The notes under the pieces are model-generated. The model was given only the letters and a program-made list of their open reading frames with translations, was not told the origin of the DNA and made no database searches. Positions 24,958 through 33,469 of a stretch of DNA of 64,000 bases are shown here, one piece after another. Both the position numbers and the translations under genes were made by a program. Source of the stretch: Mucilaginibacter sp. UR6-11 (GTDB lineage: Bacteria > Bacteroidota > Bacteroidia > Sphingobacteriales > Sphingobacteriaceae); assembly GCF_020880695.1 (NCBI RefSeq), contig NZ_JAJIWO010000002.1, positions 310,001-374,000 of the forward strand, written 5' to 3'. How positions within the stretch are numbered: position 1 is the first letter of the stretch; every line of letters starts with the position of its first letter.

Positions 24958-27171
24958 ATGAAACTACCCCTGCAGCAAGATGACCACCAACGCGTAATGT
25001 CTTTATTAGACGAAGCGTATGCCTGCAGAACCAATAATTTAAAACGAAGCACAGCCCTGGCCCGGGAGGCGCTTAGCCTTAGCCAAAAACTTAATGAAAT
25101 CGGTTTGGTTGCCAAAAGCCTTAGCCACGCTGCACTTTTTGCCATGATACTGGGCGAATATGAAAGCGCTTTGGATATGTCGGCCCAGGCTATCAAGATC
25201 TATGAATCCTTAAATGACGATAAAGGAATAGCCGACGCCAAGTATAACATTGCCGGCGTATACTATAAAACCAATAACTATCACCTGGGCCTGGTTAATT
25301 TGGTTGATTGCATTAATACCTATCGGAAATATAATGATTACCATAATCTTGCCCGTTCACATAAATCATTAGGTACCGTTTATGAATATTTTGGCGATGA
25401 AAAAAACGCCATTATCACCTATGAAGATTCCATAGACGCTGCAAAAAAAGCGGGCGACCTTAACCTCGAATCAAATGCCTATAACCCGTTATCAGGGATC
25501 TATCTGAAAAAACAGGATATAAAGATGGCCTCCGAACTGATCGAGATGTCTATAGCCATGAAAACCCAAACCAGCGATATCCGCGGTCTGGCATTTGCTT
25601 ATTATGGCCGGGGCAAAGTTTATACGGCGAAAAAACAATTTGCCAAAGCTGAAGATGATTTTAAAGCATCGATAAATATTCATCTGGCAATGGGTGAAAC
25701 CCTGGGACTGGGCATGGCCTACCATAAGCTGGCATCATTATATGTTTTAATGGGCCAACTGGCGCAGGCAAAAGAGGTATTGCAAAAAGGGCTTGATTTT
25801 AGTACCGAGTATCACCTGTCAATGGTGAAATTTAAATGCTACCATTTATTTTATGATATTTTTAAGCTGGAGAATGACCCCATAAACGCGCTTAAATTTT
25901 TAGAGTTATACCTCAAAGAACGCGAAAGTGTTATTAACGCCCAAACATTAAAGGTGATTGAGAATTATGATCTCATCAATAAAATGGAGGCCATTAAAAA
26001 GGAGGCGCAATTACAACTGGAAAAAGCGGAGATCATCGAAAAAAAGAACCTTGCCGAGCAGACAGCGATTGTAAAACAGGAGTTCCTTTCAACCATGAGC
26101 CATGAAATACGCACGCCTTTAAATGCGATCATTACCATTGCCTCATTACTATCTGACAAAACCGACAAGGAGGAGCAGGAATTGATCAATGCCTTAAGGT
26201 TTGCCTCAAATAGCTTATTGCTGTTAATAAATGATATCCTTGACTTTACCAAGCTGGAAGCCGGCAAAACCAGCCTTGAAATGCGGCCGGCCGATTTTAA
26301 ACAGCTGTTAAATAATATAAAGAAAACCTACGAGAGCCTTGCCCGTGAAAAGGGGCTGGTGCTTGATCTGAAGATAGACAACCGCCTTGCCGATTCATAT
26401 GAGCTGGACGAGAACAAGCTGGGGCAGATATTGGGCAATTTAATAACCAACGCTATCAAGTTCACTTATTTTGGGCAGGTGGATATCATTACCGAAAAAA
26501 TAAGCACTACGGGTTATAAAGACACCATCCGCTTTAAAGTAAATGACACGGGTATTGGCATAGCGCCAAATTATCTCCAGGATATTTTTGAGAGTTTCTC
26601 ACAACCCCAATCCATTACTACAAAAAAACAAGGGGGTTCCGGGCTTGGCCTGGCTATTGTTAAAAAACTGGTTAACCTGCACGGAAGCGACATCCTGGTG
26701 ACAAGCACCGAAGGCATCGGATCGAGTTTTTATTTTGATTTGAGGTTAAAAAAGGCCGAGAGCCCTGATAAGCCCTTTTCAAAACACACAGAAAGCCTGA
26801 AGGGTAAAACGATATTACTGGCTGAAGATAACGTGATCAACGCCATGGTGATAACTAAACTGCTCTCTAACTGGAAGGTAAAAACCGAACACGTTAAAAA
26901 CGGGTTTGAAGCTGTTGAAAAAACAAAGCAAAAAGCGTTCGACTTTATTTTGATGGACATACACATGCCTGAAATGGATGGTTTTCAGGCTACAAAAAAT
27001 ATTATCTCGGCTGCGGATAACCCTAATAAAAAGACGCCAATATTTGCGTTAACCGCAGATGTAACCGCCGAATACCAGACGGAATTCCATTCATACTTTA
27101 CAGGGTTTTTACGTAAACCTATCGAAGTGGAAAAGTTATACGATGCTTTGCTTGACAGCATCCGGAGATAG
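24958..27171 (+). CDS. cytoplasmic TPR hybrid histidine kinase
   Basis: 737 residues, with no signal peptide or membrane helix. Residues 1-340 are tetratricopeptide repeats. A coiled coil near 340-370 leads to the dimerisation domain with phosphorylated His382 (STMSHEIRTPLNA). The ATPase domain has the N box (DENKLGQILGNLITNAIKFT), G1 (DTGIGI) and G2 (GGSGLGLAIV). A C-terminal receiver has the acidic pair in LLAEDN, phosphoacceptor Asp667 and conserved Lys720. It senses an internal or protein-borne signal through the TPRs and relays phosphate to its own receiver. No output regulator or histidine phosphotransfer gene is nearby. Confidence 0.93.
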   Translation: MKLPLQQDDHQRVMSLLDEAYACRTNNLKRSTALAREALSLSQKLNEIGLVAKSLSHAALFAMILGEYESALDMSAQAIKIYESLNDDKGIADAKYNIAGVYYKTNNYHLGLVNLVDCINTYRKYNDYHNLARSHKSLGTVYEYFGDEKNAIITYEDSIDAAKKAGDLNLESNAYNPLSGIYLKKQDIKMASELIEMSIAMKTQTSDIRGLAFAYYGRGKVYTAKKQFAKAEDDFKASINIHLAMGETLGLGMAYHKLASLYVLMGQLAQAKEVLQKGLDFSTEYHLSMVKFKCYHLFYDIFKLENDPINALKFLELYLKERESVINAQTLKVIENYDLINKMEAIKKEAQLQLEKAEIIEKKNLAEQTAIVKQEFLSTMSHEIRTPLNAIITIASLLSDKTDKEEQELINALRFASNSLLLLINDILDFTKLEAGKTSLEMRPADFKQLLNNIKKTYESLAREKGLVLDLKIDNRLADSYELDENKLGQILGNLITNAIKFTYFGQVDIITEKISTTGYKDTIRFKVNDTGIGIAPNYLQDIFESFSQPQSITTKKQGGSGLGLAIVKKLVNLHGSDILVTSTEGIGSSFYFDLRLKKAESPDKPFSKHTESLKGKTILLAEDNVINAMVITKLLSNWKVKTEHVKNGFEAVEKTKQKAFDFILMDIHMPEMDGFQATKNIISAADNPNKKTPIFALTADVTAEYQTEFHSYFTGFLRKPIEVEKLYDALLDSIRR

Positions 27172-27214
27172 CGGACACGAGGTGGTAGTAGTAGTTTATT
27201 TAAGAGCAATTACA

Positions 27215-27246
27215 TAAAAAAAGGAGAAGTCCGCTAAAACTTCTCC
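27215..27246 (-). terminator. terminator for the DUF4142 gene or readthrough
   Basis: An 8-bp stem pairs GGAGAAGT at 27223-27230 with ACTTCTCC at 27239-27246. The T run follows only on the minus strand (complement of the A tract at 27216-27222), so it serves leftward transcripts. Confidence 0.55.
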
Positions 27247-27405
27247 TCTAAAATTAACTGATCTCATTATTCTCATAAAGAACGAATTGGTTTAGTCCGA
27301 TTGTAATAAGGCCACAAATGTATATAATCCTACCGACTTGGTAGAATAAATTTTGGTTTTATTGAATTTTTGCGATTTTTTCGATGTTTTTATCCCTTTT
27401 TCATC

Positions 27406-27441
27406 AAAAAAGCACATAAATGATCCATTTATGTGCTTTTT
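27406..27441. terminator. bidirectional terminator
   Basis: A 12-bp perfect stem (27411-27422 with 27426-27437) and a 3-base loop are flanked by A on one side and T on the other. It can stop both the hybrid kinase and the DUF4142 transcripts. Confidence 0.85.
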
Positions 27442-27465
27442 TTGCTTTTTTTTCAATAAAACGGC

Positions 27466-28047
27466 TTATTTCAAGCTTGATTTAATCTTATTGATGTTAT
27501 CAAGGTGCCCTTTTATAGTTGGTAAGGTCTTGTCAGCAAACGCTTTAAGGTCCGCATCTTTTACATCTTTAGACGCTTTTTCAAACAGGTCAACTGTCGC
27601 TTTGTGATCAGATACCATTTTGCTTACGTAAGCCTTATCAAAATCGGTTGTTGATTTTTTTGAAAGATCTTCAATAGCCTTTTTTGAGTCGGCATTAACA
27701 GAATCAGGCAGCGTTATATTTTTAGTTTTGGCAATTGCTTTTAACTCGTCGGCTGCTTTGGTATGATCCATGATCATCATGTTGGCAAACTCTTTTACAG
27801 AAGGGTTAACCGCTTTGGTAGTAGCAAGCTGGCTTAACTGGATCTCAGTCATACCGCCGTTGGCCGCGTCAACAGCAAATTTAGCGTCGTCAGCAACTAC
27901 GGCAATACCTGTTTGGCCGGTAGTGGTAGTATCTTTAACTTTGTTTACGCTGTCGGCAGATTCTGTACTGTCTTTTTTAGTGTTGTTACAAGCCTGGAAC
28001 ATTAATCCGGCTGCTGCAATCATTACAATTGAACTTAACTTTTTCAT
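27466..28047 (-). CDS. DUF4142 lipoprotein
   Basis: 193 residues. The lipoprotein signal MKKLSSIVMIAAAGLMFQAC places Cys20 at the anchor. A low-complexity Thr/Ser linker leads to a DUF4142 helical bundle (VKEFANMMIMDHTKAADELKAI). Members are surface or periplasmic helical proteins of unproved function with a ferritin-like layout and no conserved metal site that I can see. It stands alone between terminators and the dehydrogenase/permease pair. Confidence 0.9.
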   Translation of the reverse strand: MKKLSSIVMIAAAGLMFQACNNTKKDSTESADSVNKVKDTTTTGQTGIAVVADDAKFAVDAANGGMTEIQLSQLATTKAVNPSVKEFANMMIMDHTKAADELKAIAKTKNITLPDSVNADSKKAIEDLSKKSTTDFDKAYVSKMVSDHKATVDLFEKASKDVKDADLKAFADKTLPTIKGHLDNINKIKSSLK

Positions 28048-28105
28048 AGGTTTACTTTTTTAATTTCTAACTAAACCCATTGAAAACTAATATGTTTCAA
28101 GAAAT

Positions 28106-29065
28106 TTAATTATTTATAACATTAACCGGTTGCCCCGCTATAAACGCATTAAGATTACTGATAACCGTGGCCATTAACCGGCCCCGCGCTTCTTTGGCCG
28201 CCCAGGCAATATGCGGCGTAACGATGCAGTTTTTGGCGGTAAAAATGGGGTCATCGGCAAGGGGCGGTTCTTTTGACAGCACATCTATACCGGCACCGGC
28301 AATGATATTATTATTTAATGCATCGGCCAGATCGGCGTCATTAACAATCGGTCCGCGCGATGTATTAATTAAAAAAGCGGATGGCTTCATCTTCTTTAAA
28401 TTTTCAGCATTGATCAATCCCTGGGTTTCGGGAGTTAGGGGGCAATGGATGCTGATCACATCGGCCTGTTGCAGCAGCTCATCCAAATTTACCCATTTAA
28501 AATTTTTGCGGTGCGACTGATCTGTTTGCCGCCTGCCGGTTGCCATAACATTCATGTCAAATGCGGCGGCAATATCTGCAACCTTTTGGCCGATGGTGCC
28601 AAAACCGATAATGCCCAGGGTCTTGCCCGCCAGCTCAACTAGCGGGTAATCCCAAAAACAAAAATCAACCGAGCGGGCCCACTTGCCGTTCATCACTTCG
28701 TCGCTGTGTTTTTGCACGTGCAGGCACAGTTCCAATAACAACGCAAAAACAAACTGTGCCACCGCGCCGGTACCATACCCCGGCACATTGCTTACCACAA
28801 TGCCTTTTTGTTTGCACACGGCGGTATCAACAATGTTATAACCGGTGGCCAGTACGCCAACGTATTTAAGGTCAGGAAGCTGGTTAAGCGTAGCTTCATC
28901 AAGCGGGGTTTTGTTGGTTAACACCACAGCGGCCCCCGCGCAGCGCGCGGCTATATCATTATAGGGCGTGCGGTCATGGATCGCAACTTCGCCCAATTGC
29001 GTTAAGGCATCCCATGACAGGTCGCCGGGGTTAAGTGTATATCCGTCCAGTACTACTATCTTCAT
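28106..29065 (-). CDS. D-2-hydroxyacid dehydrogenase
   Basis: 319 residues, close to NAD-dependent glycerate, hydroxypyruvate or glyoxylate reductases. LGIIGFGTIGQKVADIA is the NAD loop. Catalytic Arg is in NTSRGPIV, Glu in SKEPP and His in PHIAWAA. Its start overlaps the permease stop by 4 bp, so the enzyme is coupled to a lactate-permease-family transporter. That supports glycolate, lactate or glycerate as substrate, by inference. A glycerate kinase is 8.4 kb away. Cytoplasmic. Confidence 0.9.
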   Translation of the reverse strand: MKIVVLDGYTLNPGDLSWDALTQLGEVAIHDRTPYNDIAARCAGAAVVLTNKTPLDEATLNQLPDLKYVGVLATGYNIVDTAVCKQKGIVVSNVPGYGTGAVAQFVFALLLELCLHVQKHSDEVMNGKWARSVDFCFWDYPLVELAGKTLGIIGFGTIGQKVADIAAAFDMNVMATGRRQTDQSHRKNFKWVNLDELLQQADVISIHCPLTPETQGLINAENLKKMKPSAFLINTSRGPIVNDADLADALNNNIIAGAGIDVLSKEPPLADDPIFTAKNCIVTPHIAWAAKEARGRLMATVISNLNAFIAGQPVNVINN

Positions 29066-30825
29066 AAGATCTTTTTTTGCCGGTCCTTTTCACCAGTTAG
29101 CTTAAGCAAAATAATAAAAACAGCAATGATCAAAGCTGTTAGTATTAGCCATACATAACCCGGCAAAGCCGCTTTTAAAGGTAAAGCATTTAACGCACTA
29201 ACCGGCGCAGCTACCGGGATTATCCCCGTAAACCAATACGCCTGTCCTAAAACCAGCAAACTTAAAAACAACAGGATAATAAAGCTATGCTTTAGGGTAA
29301 ATCTAAATAGTGCCGATTCTTTACCTACCAGGTTACCGGCCGCTGCCGCAACTGCTATAGATTGCGGGGATATCATTTTACCAACCACCCCGCCCGAGCA
29401 GTTGGCCGCTACGGTAACCACCGGCGCTACACCTATCCGGGTTGCGGTTACGTATTGCAGCCTGGCAAATAAAGCGTTCGACGCCGTATCTGATCCCGTG
29501 ATAAAAACGCCCAGCCAGCCTAACACCGGTGCAAAGAAAGGAAATAACGGGCCCGTATTGGCGAGCAATAACGCTATGGTTGTAGTAATGCCCGAATCAT
29601 TAACCATATAGGCAAAGCTTAAAACCGACATGATGGTAACAATAGGCAACTTCAGTTGGTTCATCGTTTCGCCAAATACTTTTAATCCCCGGCTAAAAGT
29701 TAAACCCACTACCGGTATAGCTGCCAAGGCCGCCAGAAATACCGCGGTGCCCGCTGCCGATAAATAATTGAATTTAAAAATGTGCGATAAGGGTATGCCT
29801 TTTGAATCGGCTATAGCATTATGTAAACCGGGAAATGCAAACTGCCATTGCCCCCTGGCGTTTAAAAATTCTTTTACAGGCGGTAGCCCCCAGGTAAGGA
29901 TAATGATGGTTAACAATAAAAATGGCGCCCAGGCGGTAATGATCTGGTTCAATGAATAGGCGTCTTTTACGATTGCAAGCGGCGGCTTCTCGTTTTTGAA
30001 ACGCCAGATAGTTGTTGGTTTCCAGAACCTTAAAAACACCACTAAAACTACTATGGAACCAATACCCGCGATAATATCCGGCAACGCCGGGCCAATAAAA
30101 TTAGCCGTAAAAAACTGCAACAGGGCAAATGACCCGCCCGAAATAAGAATAGCCGGGAACACTTCCATGGCTTTTTTAAAGCCGGACATCAGTATAACAA
30201 GATAAAGCGGCGTTATTAATGATAACAGGGGCAGGGTTCGGCCAATCATTTGTGAGATCTGCATCTCGGGCAAACCCGATACCTGCGAAGCCACAGCAAT
30301 AGGGATCCCTACCGAACCAAAGGCCACAGGTACAGTGTTGGCAACCAGGCATAAACCAGTGGCATACAAGGCGTCAAACTCCAGGCCAACCAACATGGCG
30401 GCCGTAATAGCCACGGGTGCACCAAAGCCCGCGGTACCCTCTAAAAATGCACCGAACGAAAACGCAATTAAGATGGCCTGCAACCGCCTGTCGGCAGTTA
30501 TGGTTGCCATAGAATGTTTAATGATTTCAAACTGGCCGCTTTTAACGGTGAGGTTAAACAGGAATACCGCGCTTATTACAATCCAGCAGATGGGAAAGAA
30601 CCCGTACAGCGCGCCATTGGCTATTGATAGAAACGCCAGTTTTGCCGGCATGCCATAAACCGTTAATGCTATCAGGGTGGCAACAGCGCAAGCCATTAAA
30701 CTGGCTTTATAGCCCTTTGTTTTTTTGATGATGAGCGCCCAGAAAATAACCAATACGGGCACTATCGCAACCAGTGCGGACAGCGTAAGGTTATGAAGGG
30801 GATCAACGGGCTGTATCCAGGTCAT
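29062..30825 (-). CDS. lctP: L-lactate permease family transporter
   Basis: 587 residues and at least a dozen hydrophobic helices. The N-terminal WIQPVDPLHNLTLSALVAIVP and the blocks FGAFLEGTAGFGAPVAI, GSDTASNALFARLQ and CSGGVVGKMISPQSIAVA are those of the LctP family, which imports lactate and glycolate with protons. It is the first gene of a two-gene unit with the hydroxyacid dehydrogenase (4-bp overlap). Inner membrane. Choice of lactate or glycolate is not visible. Confidence 0.94.
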   Translation of the reverse strand: MTWIQPVDPLHNLTLSALVAIVPVLVIFWALIIKKTKGYKASLMACAVATLIALTVYGMPAKLAFLSIANGALYGFFPICWIVISAVFLFNLTVKSGQFEIIKHSMATITADRRLQAILIAFSFGAFLEGTAGFGAPVAITAAMLVGLEFDALYATGLCLVANTVPVAFGSVGIPIAVASQVSGLPEMQISQMIGRTLPLLSLITPLYLVILMSGFKKAMEVFPAILISGGSFALLQFFTANFIGPALPDIIAGIGSIVVLVVFLRFWKPTTIWRFKNEKPPLAIVKDAYSLNQIITAWAPFLLLTIIILTWGLPPVKEFLNARGQWQFAFPGLHNAIADSKGIPLSHIFKFNYLSAAGTAVFLAALAAIPVVGLTFSRGLKVFGETMNQLKLPIVTIMSVLSFAYMVNDSGITTTIALLLANTGPLFPFFAPVLGWLGVFITGSDTASNALFARLQYVTATRIGVAPVVTVAANCSGGVVGKMISPQSIAVAAAAGNLVGKESALFRFTLKHSFIILLFLSLLVLGQAYWFTGIIPVAAPVSALNALPLKAALPGYVWLILTALIIAVFIILLKLTGEKDRQKKIL

Positions 30826-30929
30826 GGTAATTGGTGAAATAAATCTAATAATTATTTAGATCATAATCACCTATTCACACTTTGCATTGCGGATCAGCCG
30901 CCGTTAAAACAGCAGCGTTGTTTGGTTGC

Positions 30930-33239
30930 TTAGTTTGTTTTTATCGACGGATCAGCTTTTGCGGGTGTAACCAGTTCATCTATAGTAAATGATTTTTGCC
31001 TGGCCGCTAATCTGGTGCGCGTGGCTTTTACATCGGCGGAGGTAACCTTGTCGCCCTTGTTTTGCCATGAACGGCGCACAAAATTCATCACCTGTGCCAG
31101 GTCATCATCCGTAAAATCCTTATTGTCGGCAAAGCCGGGCATTTCGCCGCCAATTTCGGGGGCCTGGTATAAATGGCCTGCAACCTTAACCGGCCCGGTT
31201 AGCCCTTTTAACAAGATAGAGATCATGGTGATCTTGTTGCCGTTCACAATTTCTGATTTATTTAATGGCGGGGCCAATGATTTTATACCGTTCCCGTCGT
31301 CGCCATGGCAGGTTTTACAAACGGTGCCATACATGGCCACCCCTTTGGGATAATACTTGGCCATTAGTTTAGGGTCGCTGTTTAGTTTGGCCTCCTCAAT
31401 GGCTGTAACTACCCGGTCTATCCGTTTATTAATAGTAAGGCTGGTATCGGGCAGATAGGTTAGCATTTGTTTTTGGAAAGCCTCTTCCCGGCCCTGCAGG
31501 TTTGACACAATGGCATCAGACACATAAATATTTTTAGGATGTTTTTTTGCCAGGCTAAACAGGATATTGTCGGCAGCTTTCCTGTCAAACGGCTGGATAG
31601 AATTGGTTACAAAGCCAACGTAAGGCGCGGCGGTGGTATCATTAACCATTTGCGCTAACAGGCCTGCAAACTCCCGGTAATTATTTTGGCCGATCACGGT
31701 TGGCGATACGGTTAATGCCTGCATGCGGATATTCCATTGCGCTGATTTTAGCAAAGCCAGAACCTCGCCGGCCTGTAGGGCGCCAAAACCCTCTAATGTC
31801 CATAAAGCATGCGTAACCAGCAGCGGGTTGGTTGATTTGAGCGCCCCGCGCAACGCGGCGATTGCCTGCTGTGGTTTGCTGTCAACCAGTAGTTGCTGCG
31901 CTTTGTCGCGTACATAGCCGTTAGGGTTTCCCAAAAGGTCAACCAGCTTTAAAGGGTCATCCGGGAAAGTAACATTTACCGGTTTTTTTCCTGCCGGATA
32001 AACTTTATACAGCCTGCCGCATGAAAGCGGTTTAGTTAACTGCCGTTTGTCTATCTCGTTTTTTAAATAGGGTGTTAAGTAGGTGCGGTGCTGTATTATC
32101 CCCCGGTACATATCAACGATGTATAATGCGCCATCCGGTCCGTCGTACAAACTTACCGGGCGGAAACGCTCATCAACACTGGCCAGGAATTCACGGCCAT
32201 GATAAGCTTCGCGGCCCTTAACCACATTGCCTTTTTCTGTCAGGATATCCCGTTTGATCAGGTTGGCAGACGGTTCGGCAACAAAGGCATTGAAAGCGTA
32301 ACCGGGCCCGAATAACCCACCGCGATAGATCATCGGCCCGCAGGCTGCGGTAAAGTTTACCAGGCGCAGGCTGTCATCCAGAATGCCTTTCATATAACCA
32401 CGGTTTACCCCCGGTGTAGGGCGTATGGGGAAAGTGCGGTTATCTGCAACCGTGCGTTCGTTAAAACCGGCCAGGCTTTTTTGGTTTTTATTGGTCAGGC
32501 CCAGGCCGGGCGGAAAATAATCGCCGTCGAGATTGGTTGAGTTATCATTGGCATACATGCGGCCCTGGTCGTCCTGCGTTATGCCCCACTGGCCCTTTTC
32601 ATGTGCGGTTTCTATCAGCCATTTATCACCCTTTTTGCGGTATCTTTTGGCCGAGTTGGCATTGTAGATCCAGTTATCCAAACCGCGATATAAACCATTT
32701 GGCTGATGCTCTACATTACCGCCGTCGGTATATTTTGCATCTACCAAAGTTCTTTTAACCGGTTTGTCGTTAGCCAGTTCATAGTAGTAAAGGCGGGGCG
32801 GCTCTGCAACCAATATGCCGTTTTCAATCAAACAGAAGGCGCGCGGCATCACCAGCGAATCAATAACCACTTTACGGGTATCCATCACGCCGTCTTTATT
32901 TTTATCGGTTAATATAACCACTTTAGCGTTGGGTACGTCTTCACCATGGCCGGCGGTGTCCGGCATATAATCCTCCATCTCCAGTGCCCAGATACGGCCC
33001 TTTTTATCAAACGTAATGGCAACGGGGGTACTGATCAACGGTTCTGAGGCGACCAGCGAGATGGCCATGCCAGGCTCAAGTTTCATTTTGCTGATCGATT
33101 GATCGGCGGGTACAACCGGCGAGGAACTGATATCGGCCTTTGGCGGATTAGTAGCAACGGCCAGCAACTTATGTGTTGTACATTGGTACAAAACACCGGC
33201 CGCAAGCAGTAGTAACATGATATAACTATACTTTTTCAT
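30930..33239 (-). CDS. PVC-type dehydrogenase with beta-propeller, HEAT-like repeats and cytochrome c
   Basis: 769 residues with a lipoprotein-like start (LLLLAAGVLYQC). The N-terminal half is a six-bladed beta-propeller of the PQQ-like sugar dehydrogenase group (FDKKGRIWALEMEDY, GPDGALYIVDMYRG). A helical HEAT-like stretch follows around 430-580. The C-terminal cytochrome c has CKTCH (Cys641, Cys644, His645) and axial Met700 in GGEMPGF. It is likely a periplasmic dehydrogenase passing electrons to a haem. The family name comes from Planctomycetes/Verrucomicrobia, but Bacteroidota also carry it. The substrate is probably a sugar or polyol. Confidence 0.87.
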   Translation of the reverse strand: MKKYSYIMLLLLAAGVLYQCTTHKLLAVATNPPKADISSSPVVPADQSISKMKLEPGMAISLVASEPLISTPVAITFDKKGRIWALEMEDYMPDTAGHGEDVPNAKVVILTDKNKDGVMDTRKVVIDSLVMPRAFCLIENGILVAEPPRLYYYELANDKPVKRTLVDAKYTDGGNVEHQPNGLYRGLDNWIYNANSAKRYRKKGDKWLIETAHEKGQWGITQDDQGRMYANDNSTNLDGDYFPPGLGLTNKNQKSLAGFNERTVADNRTFPIRPTPGVNRGYMKGILDDSLRLVNFTAACGPMIYRGGLFGPGYAFNAFVAEPSANLIKRDILTEKGNVVKGREAYHGREFLASVDERFRPVSLYDGPDGALYIVDMYRGIIQHRTYLTPYLKNEIDKRQLTKPLSCGRLYKVYPAGKKPVNVTFPDDPLKLVDLLGNPNGYVRDKAQQLLVDSKPQQAIAALRGALKSTNPLLVTHALWTLEGFGALQAGEVLALLKSAQWNIRMQALTVSPTVIGQNNYREFAGLLAQMVNDTTAAPYVGFVTNSIQPFDRKAADNILFSLAKKHPKNIYVSDAIVSNLQGREEAFQKQMLTYLPDTSLTINKRIDRVVTAIEEAKLNSDPKLMAKYYPKGVAMYGTVCKTCHGDDGNGIKSLAPPLNKSEIVNGNKITMISILLKGLTGPVKVAGHLYQAPEIGGEMPGFADNKDFTDDDLAQVMNFVRRSWQNKGDKVTSADVKATRTRLAARQKSFTIDELVTPAKADPSIKTN

Positions 33240-33469
33240 GCGTGTGGGTTAATTGGTTATGTATACAGGTTGTATACACAAGCTCGGAATAAATAACGCT
33301 TAATTTTTTATAAAAATGGTTCTATTTTATCACTAAAACAGAAATTTGGCCGGGAAATTAGTTTCGTAATAATTATTTTACTTTGCACGGGTAAGACCAG
33401 CAGCCTTTTGGCTGATTTTTTTTACCGACATTAGCACTAATCAAACCTATCAGTACAAACCAATTATAA
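33240..33469 (+). promoter_or_regulatory. GH92 leader with -7 box and terminator-like hairpin
   Basis: A -7-like box TACTTTG lies at 33379-33385. A 5-bp GC stem CAGCC/GGCTG (33401-33405 with 33410-33414) with loop TTTT is followed by eight T at 33416-33423, 47 bases before the GH92 start. It could terminate early transcripts (attenuation) or just be a leftover terminator. No good -33 element is evident. Confidence 0.4.

Larger units (their letters stand above)
27172..27465. other. intergenic region with two terminators
   Basis: 294 bases between convergent genes. Apart from the two hairpins listed separately, I see only a short inverted repeat at 27330-27344 (CTACC/GGTAG) and AT-rich sequence. 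Confidence 0.5.
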
